Of a DNA stretch of 64,000 nucleotides, positions 23,688-35,249 are shown in pieces. Source of the stretch: Dipylidium caninum (lineage: Eukaryota > Platyhelminthes > Cestoda > Cyclophyllidea > Dipylidiidae). The translations under genes and the position numbers were made by a program. The notes beneath the pieces were generated by a model. It did not search any database. It was not told where the DNA came from and saw nothing but the letters and a program-made list of their open reading frames with translations. The stretch lies in assembly GCA_017562135.1 (NCBI GenBank), contig QEYB01001436.1:558001-622000 (forward strand), given 5' to 3'. Within the stretch, counting starts at the first letter, position 1. Every line of letters starts with the position of its first letter.

Positions 23688-24069
23688 CCTCCTCGTCATC
23701 GCCCTCATCGCGGCCTTCTTGTTCTTCCTGGCCTTCGGCTACGAGGACTGGGGATGCGGGAGCTGGATTCTCGCGGGGCGGGGCATCTTGGTCCCTGAAC
23801 CCCGAGTGGTCGGCATCCTCATTTTGACCTCGGGTGTGGCCATCCTCCTCACGGCCATTTTCCTCACTGTCAAAATTTTCTTCAGCCTCTTCTGGAGCGA
23901 GGTTTTGATCTGCGCCCCCACCATCGACGCGACGATCCTCTCCATCGCCGGCGTCTTCCACTACCACAGTTCCACCAGGCTCTGTTCGCCGAGTTTTGCC
24001 ACCTCCGCCGCGGCTCTCAGCACCGCCCTCTCAATTATCTTCGTTCTAGAACTCCTCTTTAGACACTAA
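23688..24069 (+). CDS. Terminal exon of a multi-span membrane protein (MARVEL/claudin-like shape)
   Basis: The exon opens after an acceptor (GATTTAG at 23,681-23,687) and ends at a TAA (24,067-24,069), giving 126 residues. Codons overwhelmingly end in C (ATC, CTC, GCC, TTC). Counting from 23,689, hydrophobic spans lie at residues about 1-17, 40-67, 72-92 (weaker) and 102-124. The first loop carries two Trp and one Cys (DWGCGSW). This is the C-terminal part of a small tetraspan-type protein, and the layout recalls MARVEL or claudin-like families; I see no diagnostic motif that fixes the family. The antisense frame is acidic because GAN codons mirror NTC codons, but it has stops and no clean borders. 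The upstream exons are not identified. Confidence 0.5.
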
Positions 24070-26030
24070 AAGCCTCCGACCCCCTCGGCGGGGGAGGGGA
24101 GGGGGAGGAGGGCGAATTTCTTCCCCTCCACCTCCTTCCTTTTCTGTTCTCCTCTCTTTCCCCCGAGCCTTTCTTCCATCTCTTCTCCCCCTTGCTCACC
24201 GCCATCACCAACATCATCGGCAGTTGTATATTTGCCTTGGTAGATCGGAATGAAAATTCAACGGTGAGAAACTGTTCACCTGTCTCGTGAAGAAGGTGGA
24301 GGAGGAGGAGGAAGAATTGAATGTAGTGCCACCGACGAGACCATCGAAGGCGGTGCCACTCCGCTGCGATGCGGGTGCGTCAACAGCCCCGCCGTGGTGA
24401 CCACGGAAAAGGAAGTGAGACTCCAACCTCCCAACACTTCCGGGTGCAGGCATCAATCACTTGGCCAGAGCAGCGGAAACTGGTACTGTGTCGAATGGCC
24501 TCACCAAGTGAGGCGTAAACCACCCCGGGAGGTGAAATTTGGTGATGAGGAATGGACAGGCGGGCCATTGTAATCGCAGAGGAGGGGGAGAGGATTTGAG
24601 GCAGGCGGATGGAAGGCCCGGGGTGGCCCACCATTCATTACGCCGAGGCGACGCTGACTGGAGGCGCCGGAGGCTCCACCTCCAGCCTCAACGTCGGTCC
24701 TTTTGACCCGCGCGCGGCCCCCGGCAACGCCGAATCGCCACCACAATCTCTTCGGGAGAGTCGATTCATCTTGCCTGAGACAGGCTTATCGCGCATGTCT
24801 CGTTGCCATGCGGCCGCCTCGGGGACCCGAGGAGTCTGGAGACTGCGCCGGCCGACCGACCGGGGGGCGGAGACGGATGCGGAGGAGGAGGGGCGACGTC
24901 TGATAAATCGCAGCATTAACACCTAATGGCCGGTAAAACGTGCACCCACGACGTCACTTGTTGTGTGTCATTCCTCATTTGACGACATAAGAAGTTAAAA
25001 AAGGTAACACGACTCGCCAATGGGACAATAACAACAACCGAGGCTATGCAAATAGGGTTCAACGGGGCAGGGAGCCCACGTGAGAGGGTTTCTTGACAGA
25101 CCGAAGTGAGGAAAAAAGTCGCTGTTTGTCCAAGGCTGACAAATTGCGAGTGAAGAGTCTCATCGCGCCTCGCGTAATCTGGACACGAGCCGTTTATCCG
25201 CGGAGCCGACGAGTATCTGACGAAGAAACCGTATCGTCTGGCCCAACAATGCCACCAGGCCGTCTCACCTCGGTGTCGTCTCGTGCCGGAGTGATGACCG
25301 ATTCCTCGGTCCGAAAGTGTCTGCATGGCCGCGATTCGTTCAGCTTCCATCAGGGCGAGAAGTGGGACAGGCTTCCCGACCGCATGAAGGTACGGACGCC
25401 CATTTATGTGTGTCCACCCACAGTTTGCCCAGACAACAAAGCTGCTCCGCGGCGAGGACAGCATTAAGCGCCAACCTTCGGCAGCCTCTGTGGTGTCCGG
25501 CACGTTAAGGTGTTCGTCAACCTTCGCTGTCTCGGGCTTGGCGTCAGCGGAGACGCCCAACGGTCCGTGCAGTAGCCTGCTCTGCGCAGGGGGGCGGGGG
25601 ACCGCGAGGCACCCCGGGGTGTCCGCCAACAATCGCAGAGGTCGCCTTCCAGGCCATCGGTCATCCGTCCGCAGCGGTTTTCGGGCACAATCCGGGCTCG
25701 AAGTGGCTTAACTGCCGTCTTCCCAGTGAGTCGAGGGCATCGCTGGCGGGAAGCTGGGAGATCCGGAATTTGCGGACTCCGAAACAGCCCGAGAAGGAGG
25801 CGGTGAAAAAGTGTCGAGGCCTCGAGCAACCACAGAGACCTTCAAACGCGTTCCGACGACCATGACGGAGCCTTAACTATTCTCCAGTGCGTTTAGGATT
25901 TTCCAGGAAGTAGAAGTTCCTAAAAACTCCCTAACCGCAGTCGGTTGGCTCATTTTCGCTTCCTCTTTGAAGTCGGACCTTTTGAAAAGCCCCGAAACAG
26001 AAAAAAGGTATCGCTACAGCCCAAAAAAAT
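24070..26030. other. Unassigned DNA after the membrane-protein exon
   Basis: The first few hundred bases may be 3' UTR, but I found no close AATAAA. A 238-codon minus-strand frame (24,916-25,632) has no codon bias or motif, and I do not call it. Confidence 0.45.
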
Positions 26031-26034
26031 CCAA

Positions 26035-26056
26035 CATACACACACACACACACACA
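26035..26056 (+). repeat. CA dinucleotide repeat
   Basis: About ten uninterrupted AC units. Confidence 0.9.
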
Positions 26057-27006
26057 GACGCGCTCTCGCGGGGTCGGGAATCGGTGCCAGAACTCAAACG
26101 GTATCTGCGCCCTACGTGTCGCTGGCCTCCGGCTGGAATTTTTTTTTTGCCTACATTTTGCGTACGACAGCCTTTCAACAAACCGACCATTTCGCGCGTC
26201 GTAACGAGGCGCATTCATCTTCTGTCGCGGCCCCTCCGGACGAATGCTGCCGACAAAGCGGCCACTCGGCTCGGCGCACCGCTTGATGGCCGACTTTTCC
26301 CTCCATCCCCGCGGCCGTGGGCGGTAGGCCTCAGTCCCGGCGTCCCGGGACGTCGGGACGGGGTGAATGCGAGAGTCCATTAAAGCCTCCCAACAACAAC
26401 AAACTCGGGCCGACAGGGAGACCGCTCGAGCTCCTGTTGCTTTGCTAATCGTCCTGAGGAGGTCAAAGCTTCGTTTTCCCGGATTCCAGAGGGAATCCTT
26501 TGAAAAAGGCCCCAAGATTCTCGATGAAATGGCGCATGTAGAATGGCAGCTCCCAGTTCACGTCTTAATTTGGAGACGTGGAAACCGCTCCTTTGGTGGG
26601 CATTTCACAAAGATGAACTTTTGGTTCGCCTCCCACGGCGCCCAGTTGGTCGAGCGGTGGGAGGGGGCGCCCCAGGTTGCCCTAATTCCCCTTCCGAGGT
26701 GATCCAAATCCCCTCGAGGATGCCCGGAGCCGCTCTCGGTGGGCTAAATTGCCTCCTCGGGGGATAAATTCACTCACAGCTACGGGGAGAAGTTGCTTTT
26801 GGTCCCAGTCAGAGGCCCTGGGAGCTACGCGAAGTCGAGTCGGCGGTACAGCGGCCTCCTAAGGTGTCACTCCCTCTGTACTCCATCCGTCGCCGCCTCC
26901 CTCGCCCTTCACCCAGTCGTTCGGAGATAATCCGGTTGACAGCTCTGACAGCTGGCGGCGTTCGCTTATTTACGCCCTGTCAACGGTTTTTCTTCTCTCA
27001 GCAGGG

Positions 27007-27027
27007 TGAGAGAGAGAGAGAGAGAGA
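27007..27027 (+). repeat. GA dinucleotide repeat
   Basis: About ten GA units, followed 40 bases later by a GGA run (27,068-27,092). Confidence 0.9.
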
Positions 27028-27119
27028 AAATCACATAACATTGGTATTTTACGGGCAAAAAGAGGACGAGGAGGAGGAGGAGGAGGAGGAGAAAAAGTCC
27101 ACTTATTGACGGAGGCGGG

Positions 27120-28380
27120 AAAGTGTTAATTTAATTTTCCCCTCACTAGGGCGATGAGTTGCCCGCCTTCCCAATTTTATGCCCCACAGGGAAATTTCAC
27201 TCCTCCCAACCATTCGCTCCGTCAAAAGACTCGAAAATACTCGTCATCACCTCCGCCCGCCCCGCCCCGCTCCGCCCCTAACCTCCGTCTTTTTTGTCGC
27301 GAGTGTGTTTCTCCCTGCTACGATTTTATCGGTGGAACGCATTTTCGCGCCGCATGACGTCGGAATCGTGCATGTGTACAGCGAGGGGGCATTCTTTTTT
27401 ATTTTATCTTTTTTTCCGCGTTTTCCTCTGCACTGATGTACTTGCGCGAAGGATGGCTCGCCGATTTTTCCCCTAAAATATGATTTTACTCGGCCCGGCG
27501 TCAGTGAAAACAAATAGGCGAGACGCGGAACACGCAGTAGGCTGCACGGTGGGGCAGACCCCCCAATTGGTTGCGTGGGAGCAGCACAAGTAGCCCCGAG
27601 GCCCTAAATGGAGCATGCAGGGGCTTCTTAAGAGCCTCTGTCGGCCTCGTCTCCACCTCGAGACCTTGTCGCTCCGTTATCGCCTCTCTCCCCGCTGGTG
27701 TGGAGTCACAACGAGAGAATACCACGAGGCACCGCTGTGGGAATGGGGAAACGACACACTGCAAACCACTCAACTCCTTTCCGCCTAATTTTTAAGAAAA
27801 CTCTGAAATATTCCCCATTTCCACTTCTTCTGTTGGCAAAGTGACACGAATGACAAGGGACTTGTCACTAAGGGAAAACTAGTAATCAATCAAGGGGGAG
27901 GATGATGTGTCTGTTAGAGGGGGGATACATAAAAATCCCCCGGTGGTGGAGAAAGCGTCACACAGGGACACAAGACACTTCTCTCTTCCGCCTCCGCTTC
28001 TCCCGCTTACCTGTTTCAATCTTCCAAAGTATGACACGACAAAAACAAACTTCTCAAAGATCGCGACTGCGAGATTGTAAGATTGAAAGGCGGGGAAGGC
28101 GGCGGCGGGGGGAAGGACTACGAAACAGGGGGCGGATGCGACAGGAAGGAAGGGGAACAAAGGGACAGAAAAGGGAGAACAATTAGCTCTCGGCAGATTT
28201 CGCTACAAAAATACTTTAATTGCTAGCACTCGCGGGTGGGTTGAATTTGTGCGTTGAAGTTGCTTTTTTGCCCTGAACGGTGGTTCCATTCACTCCCTCC
28301 CCCACCTCCCCCCAGTGTTCCTCAAAGGAGAAGAATGCGGTTGTGTCCTGAGGGACGACAGGAAAGTAGACAGGCAATTA
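27120..28380. other. Unassigned DNA
   Basis: No exon met my standard. Confidence 0.45.
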
Positions 28381-28414
28381 ATCAATATAAATAAATAAAT
28401 AAAGACGAACCAAG

Positions 28415-28444
28415 TTGCTACTTATTTCCACAATTAAGTAGCAA
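28415..28444. repeat. Perfect 10-bp inverted repeat (hairpin)
   Basis: TTGCTACTTA and TAAGTAGCAA flank a ten-base loop (TTTCCACAAT). It follows a short TAAA microsatellite (28,386-28,403). The stem is too short for a canonical microRNA precursor. Confidence 0.6.
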
Positions 28445-29118
28445 GTGTTGAGCAAGAGGGTGGAGGAAAGATCGCCTTTTGTTAGACCATCTGGCGCTTC
28501 ATAGAGTTTGTTTGGACCATTCCTCTCTTCGGCCACGTCGACAGTTGTCAGCTCAGCTTCGTGACACTTTTTAATTACGACTTTGCAGTGAGCTGTGGCA
28601 CCAACTCATCATAAGAGAAGGGAAACTTGTCTTAAGCGTCTCTCATTCACACGCAAGGTGGGGTAAACTCAACGAAGCAATCAGCTTGTCGTTGTACCCA
28701 ACGAGAAGAGGGGATGATAATAATTCCTCCTGGGGAAAATGGTGAAGAGTAGAGTCAACAATTTGGTCAGGAAGCGAGTCGCAGGACGGAGGCGTCCGGC
28801 TCCGCAAGGACACATGAAAAAAGAGAGATTCTCAAAGAGCGAAGAAGCGGACAATGATACCATTGTCCCGTCTGGAGAAGGAAAATCCCACAATTTTTTG
28901 TGACCGCCTAATTGAAAAACGGAGGGAAGTGGGAGTAACTTGACCAGCGGGATGTATTTTTTCCTGCATGATGACATTAAGTCGTCGCAAAAGGTGCTCC
29001 CCTCACACTTCCTCATTCCTCGTAGAGCTTCTCCACCCGTTTTTCACGCAGACAATCGCATGGCTTTCCCAGGCGTCTTCGTCTGGAAGATATCCTCTCC
29101 TAGTCGAAGACTGCAGTA

Positions 29119-29260
29119 ATGCGCAGTTACATGCCTTCCACTGGCGTGGCCTTGTCTTCGGCTGCGGCGTCCGTCAGCTACACTAGGCTGCTACCGTTCA
29201 GTGAGGTAACAGAATGCCCCAACTTCGGGACCAGCGATCCATCGTCTGTGTTAGACGTCG
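29119..29260 (+). CDS. Candidate exon, unknown protein
   Basis: After CTGCAG at 29,111-29,116 a frame starts with ATG at 29,119 (MRSYMPSTGVALSSAAASVS). It reaches a good donor, GTCG|GTGAGT, at 29,260/29,261, giving 47 codons plus one base. Third positions favour C and G. A second possible donor, GAG|GTAACA, lies inside. No family is recognisable and no partner exon was found. Confidence 0.25.
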
Positions 29261-29299
29261 GTGAGTGGGAGGAAAAGGGTGGAACCTGGTCGACGGCCT

Positions 29300-30350
29300 A
29301 GTTGCGAAGCTTGTCCGTGCAGCCGCTGGCCTTCGGTGATGTCGGGACGAGCGGACAGGGCTCGAGGGGCGATGGCCCTCGGCCGCACTCCTCCTTGAAG
29401 AAGCAACTCGTCGCGGCGGACCTGGAACAGCCGTGTTTCCAGTGAAGATCCAAGGAGAAGACGGAATGATGAGCCAATACTATTTCATACCATTTTTCGG
29501 TGGAAATTAATTCCTGTCAACAGCATGCTAGGCAGACATGTGAGAATTTTTCCCTCCCACCATTCAGTAGCGCTTTGAGGGGAAGAATATCGACGGTAGC
29601 ACGAATCATCCTTTTCCATATGTTGGAAAGCTCTGACCGGACCGGAAGAATCCCGGTGTAGAGGCTGGTTTCACCTGGTTCCTGCAGGGGACAACAGTCG
29701 GTTGGGAAAACGGCCATTAAATTCGGGGGTTCCTGAGCTTTCCTGCGCTGGTTCCACTCGTCGACCAATGCGGAACCATCGCCCTCGGGACGGGGAGGCG
29801 GACTTTCCCCTTGGGGCACCAGTGGCCGCCTCTTCAGCCTCCCAACTCTTCTACCACCTGAGACGACGGTTCGATGGGCCTTTAAAGGACTCATCTGACG
29901 CCCTTCCATGGGGAAACTGCCTTCCTCACGAGGGAGAATCGAAACTCCCTGACAAAGTGTCCGGACATCTTCCGTTTGAGCTATTCCCGGATTGTGGGAG
30001 GTTAATAATAAGACACTCGCTACGCTCGGTTAAATTGCCTGGGCAGAGGCCGGGGGAGGCGTCCACCAGCCCCAGACGCTCTCAACGAGGCTGCCGAGGC
30101 CGACGACGAGACGGGAAGGGCGGCGATGCGTGACAGCGGAGGGTGGAGCTCCTCGTGGTGGACAAGCGGGAACGTGTGAGGATGCAAAAATGAGTTTGAC
30201 TTCATTCTTCACATGTAGCAAAATGAAGCCTGTCAGGAGGGGAAAGAGCGGAGGTGGGACGTCGCTCGGTCAGTAAGGCGACGACGGAGGACATCCGCCT
30301 TCCAGCTCCTTCGCTCTGTTTGAGCGGCTAACGAGTGGCCTAATTATTAG
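29300..30350. other. Unassigned DNA
   Basis: No supported gene or repeat. Confidence 0.45.
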
Positions 30351-30359
30351 CTCGCAGCG

Positions 30360-30873
30360 GGAATAAAATCGGGGGTGGAGAGATGGAGGAATGTCGGAAA
30401 AAGTGGAAGAAAAGAAGGCGGGGGGGGGCTGCGGTGGGGCAGAGCACGGCAGGGCGGCGGAGGCCAGAAGGAGGAGGCGGTGAACCAGGGAGGTGGAGAG
30501 AAGAAGTGCAAGAAAAAGAGAGGAGAGCACTCGCCCGCCTTCTCCAACCACTCCAGTCGCTTCTTAAGAAGACGGAGACGAGAGGTGCGGCTCCTTTGGG
30601 GTGAGAGAAGCACTGACGTGAAAGCGAGCGGGACGAGACGAGCCGCGGGGAGGCGAGGGGCGGGGGCGGAGAGGAAAACGAAGACGGCGCGAGGGACAGA
30701 AGATGGTGGAGAAGGCCTGAGGCAGGCGGAGGAGGTGGAGGGAGGAGGTGGGGGGAGATGGGAGGAGACGGCAGTTAAGTCGCTGGACTGGAGGAGAAGA
30801 GAAGAAAGGAGCCGCGGGTCGAGTGCACTTGTGGTCGACGTTGAGGGAAAGAGTGGAAGGCGAGTGACTCGCG
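30360..30873 (+). repeat. Direct repeat E, copy 1
   Basis: Starts at GAATAAAATCGGGGG and ends near GGAAGGCGAGTGA. It is repeated in the same orientation at 33,831-34,310. The core from about 30,500 to 30,760 differs by only a few substitutions. Differences otherwise lie in purine-rich, GGA-type stretches that vary in length. No coding motif is seen. Confidence 0.8.
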
Positions 30874-31094
30874 TTGGCCGTGGAAGCGGAGAGAACGAAA
30901 ACGAGCCCCAGGCCGAGTAGCGGCCTTACGACGGCGTCCACTGGTGACTGAGGCCCACTCGATGGACTCAGGGAAGACGAATGCGTCTAAATTTACGCTC
31001 TGTTGACGCAAACCGTCTATTCCGAGGACGAAATTGGCGGTTGTCACGAGCTTTTGTCCCTTTTTCGCCTTCATTGTGGTCCTCTTTGGGCGGC

Positions 31095-31134
31095 GTGTTG
31101 TTGTTTTTGTTGTTGTTGTTGGTGGTGGTGGTGG
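31095..31134 (+). repeat. TTG/GGT trinucleotide repeat
   Basis: A TTGTTG run passes directly into a GGTGGT run. Confidence 0.85.
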
Positions 31135-31139
31135 ATGCC

Positions 31140-33830
31140 CTCGTCTCCTCGAGAGGGGCTGAGGGTGGCGGGCGCTGAAGATGTTGTCTCAGACTCACGA
31201 GTTCATCCTAATTGGACTCAACTTCTCCCTCCCAAATGAAATTAACAAAACGTCGCCGGCGCGAGCGGTGAGGCGATTAGTTTAGTCAAATGGCTCACTG
31301 TTTACAAGTCGCCTTCCACTTCACACTCACACAAAGGCGAGGTGAATGTTCTGTGAAAGGCATCCTCCTCGAAGTCCTCGCACTGACGACAGGCGTCACT
31401 TGACAGGCGGAAAAGGCTGCTCCAACTTTACTTCCACGCAGCTGGTGAAATTGCGGAATAAGCTGATCGGAAGCTGATCACTTTGACGGGCTTCAGTTCA
31501 GCCTCGTCGGTTCGCATTTGGCCTTCCCGTGGCCACTGCGTCCAGTCGTCTGCTCTCCACCAACTCGCCCAGTTGCAGAGCAAGTGGACTCCGCGACTCC
31601 CCGCGTTTCTCCTCGTCCGTCGCTTCGCCGCTCTATCGAGTCCGTGTTTCCGGGAGCTCTGGTGGCCAATTCATTCTACCTCCGAGTTGCCTAGTGAATA
31701 ATTCCTCTTAGACGGCTGGGAGTGGTATTGTCAGAAGTGTGTGGCTCCTTCAACCGTCCGCTGCCAGCTGCCCATCTTCCCAAAGACGTTTGAGGTTGGA
31801 CGATTGTCCGCCGGCTACCTGACTACCCTCAATCAAATCCTCCTTCTCTTCGCCATTGGAGCCAGAACCTTCTTGAAATCGTCCAATGTTCAAGTCGACT
31901 TAGGGAGCGGACATTCCCGGGTAGACTCTCCTCTCTCGCGCCTTCTACTTCCTCTCCGACCTGCCTGCCCCCATGTTTGCCTGGCACCAAACGTCTACTT
32001 CAACGCTCTCCCCATCCACGAACTTTCATCCTTCGTCATTTGTTCGATCCTTTCAAAGAAGAAGCCGAAGAAGCGGATGAGGAGGAGGCAGAGGAAGCTG
32101 AGGAGCGGTGGCTCATGCTCACCTCGTGGATTTCTCTTCACCTAAATTTATGGAATCCACAGTCATGGGAGGTGGAACATAAAGTGCTCGGCTTCACTGA
32201 GCAAAAAGAAAAGATCGGTGCTCGGAGGACATGGAGATCGAGATGGGCTTTGTGGCCTCCACGAACGGGGAATTCCCTTCCCTTTGACATTCCGCTCTGA
32301 GGTCTTCTTTGCAGCAATGACAGGCCGAAGAAGGCCAATTTTGCCCCCCCCCGTCCCCCATGGTAGAACCGGCGAGGGTGGAAGTTCAAAACGCTTAATT
32401 GCGTCTTCTCTCTCGCCCCGCGTCCTCCACCGAGTCGTGGCGAAAGCCCGGAGCACCACGACTCATTGCTTTGTGCACCGCGAAGGAGGCAGCTCCGACC
32501 GACTTGGAGCTAGTCCACTTTCGCGAAGCGTCGTGCTCAATTAAGACACCGCGTTGCCGTGGAGAAAAGATCCACAAGAATTCCCCCAGTCCAACCACCA
32601 TGTTAATTCCACCAGTCCTCACGTAGCCTGTTGAATTAAAAGCCGCTGTGAAGCGAGTTGACAGCCACGCGCCAAAGGCGAGTGGACGGAGGAGTTTTTC
32701 TGCCCAGTTTGGGTGGAAATTCCACCCCACCGTAGACTGATGATAGTTCTCAGGCTCGCGGGCCGCGGCGGCCCCCTGGCCTGCGTTTCTTCACTGGGAG
32801 ACTGCTCTCTCCCCTGCTAATTAGTTAACAGAGAGGCCGAGAGAAGAGAGATAACACCAACTACTAAATTTAGACCGGACGAGGTGAACAGACATTGACT
32901 AAGAATAAGGGCGGGACGGGGCGGGACGTAGAGTACTTTGCTTTCCCTCTGGCAGTCTGAAAGTCCCGTCTCTCGGGGAGAAAGGGGAGGCGGAGACGGA
33001 GACGGAGACGGAAAAGGAGCTTCGCAACACAGAGTGAATCAGGGAATTGGACAATCTGGCAGCTGCGCCATGAGTGTCGCCTGTCCGATCGCCCGCACGG
33101 CGGTCTGGGTGGTGCCGCTTCTCGGTGAATGTCTCGACCACGCGAAAGCCGTCGTCATCGCGTAAGGAGACCGACGTGAAGAAACGTCGAGTAAATTAGG
33201 CGAAATCAACACCCCCTTTGAGACGATTAAGCTCCACAATCCACGATATTCCACGCCTGGAGTCGGCTCGCCTCGGAGGGAACACAAAGCGGTCGGGAAC
33301 GCCTCGTTCGTGCCTCAGGAGGGATAAAATCAAGGGCGAATTTCGGCAAGAGAGTGTTCAGAGGCACTCGACAGTGGCCACCGACCGCCGCGAAGGGGTC
33401 CTCATAACTTGCCTCGGCACAAATCGTGTTTAGCTCCGGTTCGACACTGTCAAAGCCCTCCAAACGCTCAAGAGACACGACCAGCAGTTAGTTTGTGGAT
33501 TTACGCAGACGGGAGACTCCTGGATGTAATCAGGGTTGCCTTTCTAACGACCTCGGCGGTTAGAGAGGCCGAAGGTGGCGGCCGCTTGTCCTGGGTCTGT
33601 CAAACCACTTCTCCGTGGCTACCGGGGAAATTAACAGCGAGGTTGAATTGTCTGCATTCAAGCGTTCTCGGGTAGTCAATCTGGATGAGGATTCCTTCCA
33701 GAGGCGGGATAACCCGAAGCCTCCTCGAGAATAATTTTACGCCAAATAACATCTTAAATGAGGAAGTCGGCAGTGGGATTTACCTCAAATCAGGGATTAT
33801 TTAAATAATCTCTTTTCACTATTGCCAGGG
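31140..33830. other. Unassigned DNA between the E repeats
   Basis: I looked for reverse transcriptase, protease or integrase motifs that would make the E pair LTRs and saw none. A plus-strand frame near 31,977-32,300 contains an acidic Glu/Ala run, probably composition-driven. Confidence 0.45.
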
Positions 33831-34310
33831 CGAATAAAAACGGGGGGGAGTGGAGAGATGAAGGAATAAGTGGAAGGGAAGAGAGCGGCAGGGAGGTGGG
33901 GCGGGAGGGTTGCGGAGGGAAGAAGTGCAAGAAAAAGAGAGGAGAGCACTCGCCCGCCTTCTCCAACCACTCCAGTCGCTTCTTAAGAAGACGGAGACGA
34001 GAGGTGCGGCTCCTTTGGGGTGAGAGAAGCACTGACGTGAAAGCGGGCGGGGCGAGATGAGCCGCGGGGAGGCGAGGGGCGGGGGCGGAGAGGAAAACGA
34101 AGACGGCGCGAGGGACAGAAGATGGTGGAGAAGGCCTGGGGCAGGCGGAGGAGGTGGAGGGAGGAGGTGGAGGGAGGAGGTGGGGGGAGGAGATGGGGGG
34201 AGATGAGGGAGACGGCAGTTAAGTCGCTGGACTGGAGGAGAAGAGAAGAAAGGAGCGGCGGGTCGAGTGCACTTGTGGTCGACCTTGAGGGAAAGAGTGG
34301 AAGGCGAGTG
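33831..34310 (+). repeat. Direct repeat E, copy 2
   Basis: Second, same-orientation copy, 3.47 kb from copy 1. It has extra GGAGGTGGAGG units near 34,150-34,190 and lacks some of the purine-rich left part of copy 1. Confidence 0.8.
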
Positions 34311-35039
34311 AGTCCGCAATGCGCCTCTCGTGTTAGACGCGGGGGAAGAAAGAACGAGGGCGAGAGATCTCACTTTCCCCACTCCCTTCGGCAATGTCGC
34401 CCAACCGGCATTGGCTGGGGCCTCAATTCACTGTGATGACCAAAAATGCTCCCCGTCCGCAATGGATGGCCTTTCTACCCGAGCAGAGAACGGAGTAGGG
34501 CGATAGACGGTGACGGCGAGGGTTTCTTCCTTCTGCGCGAGGAATCAACGCTATTCTACGTTGAAATTAGGCCGAAAAGGTTTCATGCACACCAACGACG
34601 CCACGGTGGCACAGCCTGGTGACATCGTCGAGGACGCAAATGGTGGACGGCAGCGAGAAAGGTGAAATCGCGTCTTGTAAGGCGCCTCATCCGCGCCGGT
34701 TGTGGATTCCTGCATCGATGTAGCGCCAGGAATTCTCCTGATGCCTCATGAAGCAGGCAGACCAAAACAACTGGGGGAGTTCGGCACTGGAACTGTCCGT
34801 GCTATGCCGCGGACATGAGGTGAACCGTGGTGCCGAGGGTCTCGTTTTCAGCCGATAGCATCGAAGGACGGGCGAGGAAGACTGGTGGAAGGACACTTCC
34901 AGACGGAGGAGTCGCGTCCCATCGTCGATGGCAACATCTCGTCTGCCGGCTTTTCCCCGGATGTCGTTGCTCCCCTGTGCTGGGCTCGGCTGTTGCGACA
35001 CCCGCCAGGCTGTTTGCCGGCCTCTAGTCACGCTGCGCC

Positions 35040-35226
35040 CATTGACGAAGAGTCGCGAGGGCGGATGGTTTGTTGGCAACCTTTTCCCCAACTTGATTTG
35101 GTCCGTTTCGGCAAAAAGAATCACTCAGAGAATAATCGTCCTGTCCTGATGGTCTTTCAACGCCTTCTGAGACAGTCTCTGGGGCAAATGGTCCGTCGGT
35201 GGAGTGAAAAAGAGGCGGGAGGCTAA
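35040..35226 (+). pseudogene. Possible relic of a retroelement RNA-binding ORF
   Basis: The plus-strand frame contains VRFGKKNHSENNRPVLMVFQ and ends at a stop near 35,226. Basic segments of the form V-R-L/F-G-K...R-P-V/I-x-V-x-F are typical of the first protein (gag-like, nucleic-acid binding) of non-LTR retrotransposons. The resemblance is short and there is no neighbouring reverse transcriptase, so this is a hint only. Confidence 0.2.
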
Positions 35227-35249
35227 AAGTCGCTCAGTAAGTACCAAAC

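Noticed and set aside
23194..23967. Acidic 257-codon minus-strand frame over the membrane-protein exon
   Set aside because: Its acidic character is the antisense of Leu/Ile/Val/Phe codons. The plus strand has a clean acceptor, C-ending codons and a matching stop.
15426..25053. Three ATGCAAAT octamers on the plus strand (15,426, 17,309, 25,046)
   Set aside because: About two copies of any eight-base word on both strands are expected in 64 kb, so this is not evidence of POU-factor control.
24916..25632. 238-codon minus-strand frame
   Set aside because: No third-position bias or recognisable domain, and no promoter or splice support.
28415..28444. Hairpin considered as a microRNA precursor
   Set aside because: A ten-base stem is too short, and no extended pairing is seen on either side.
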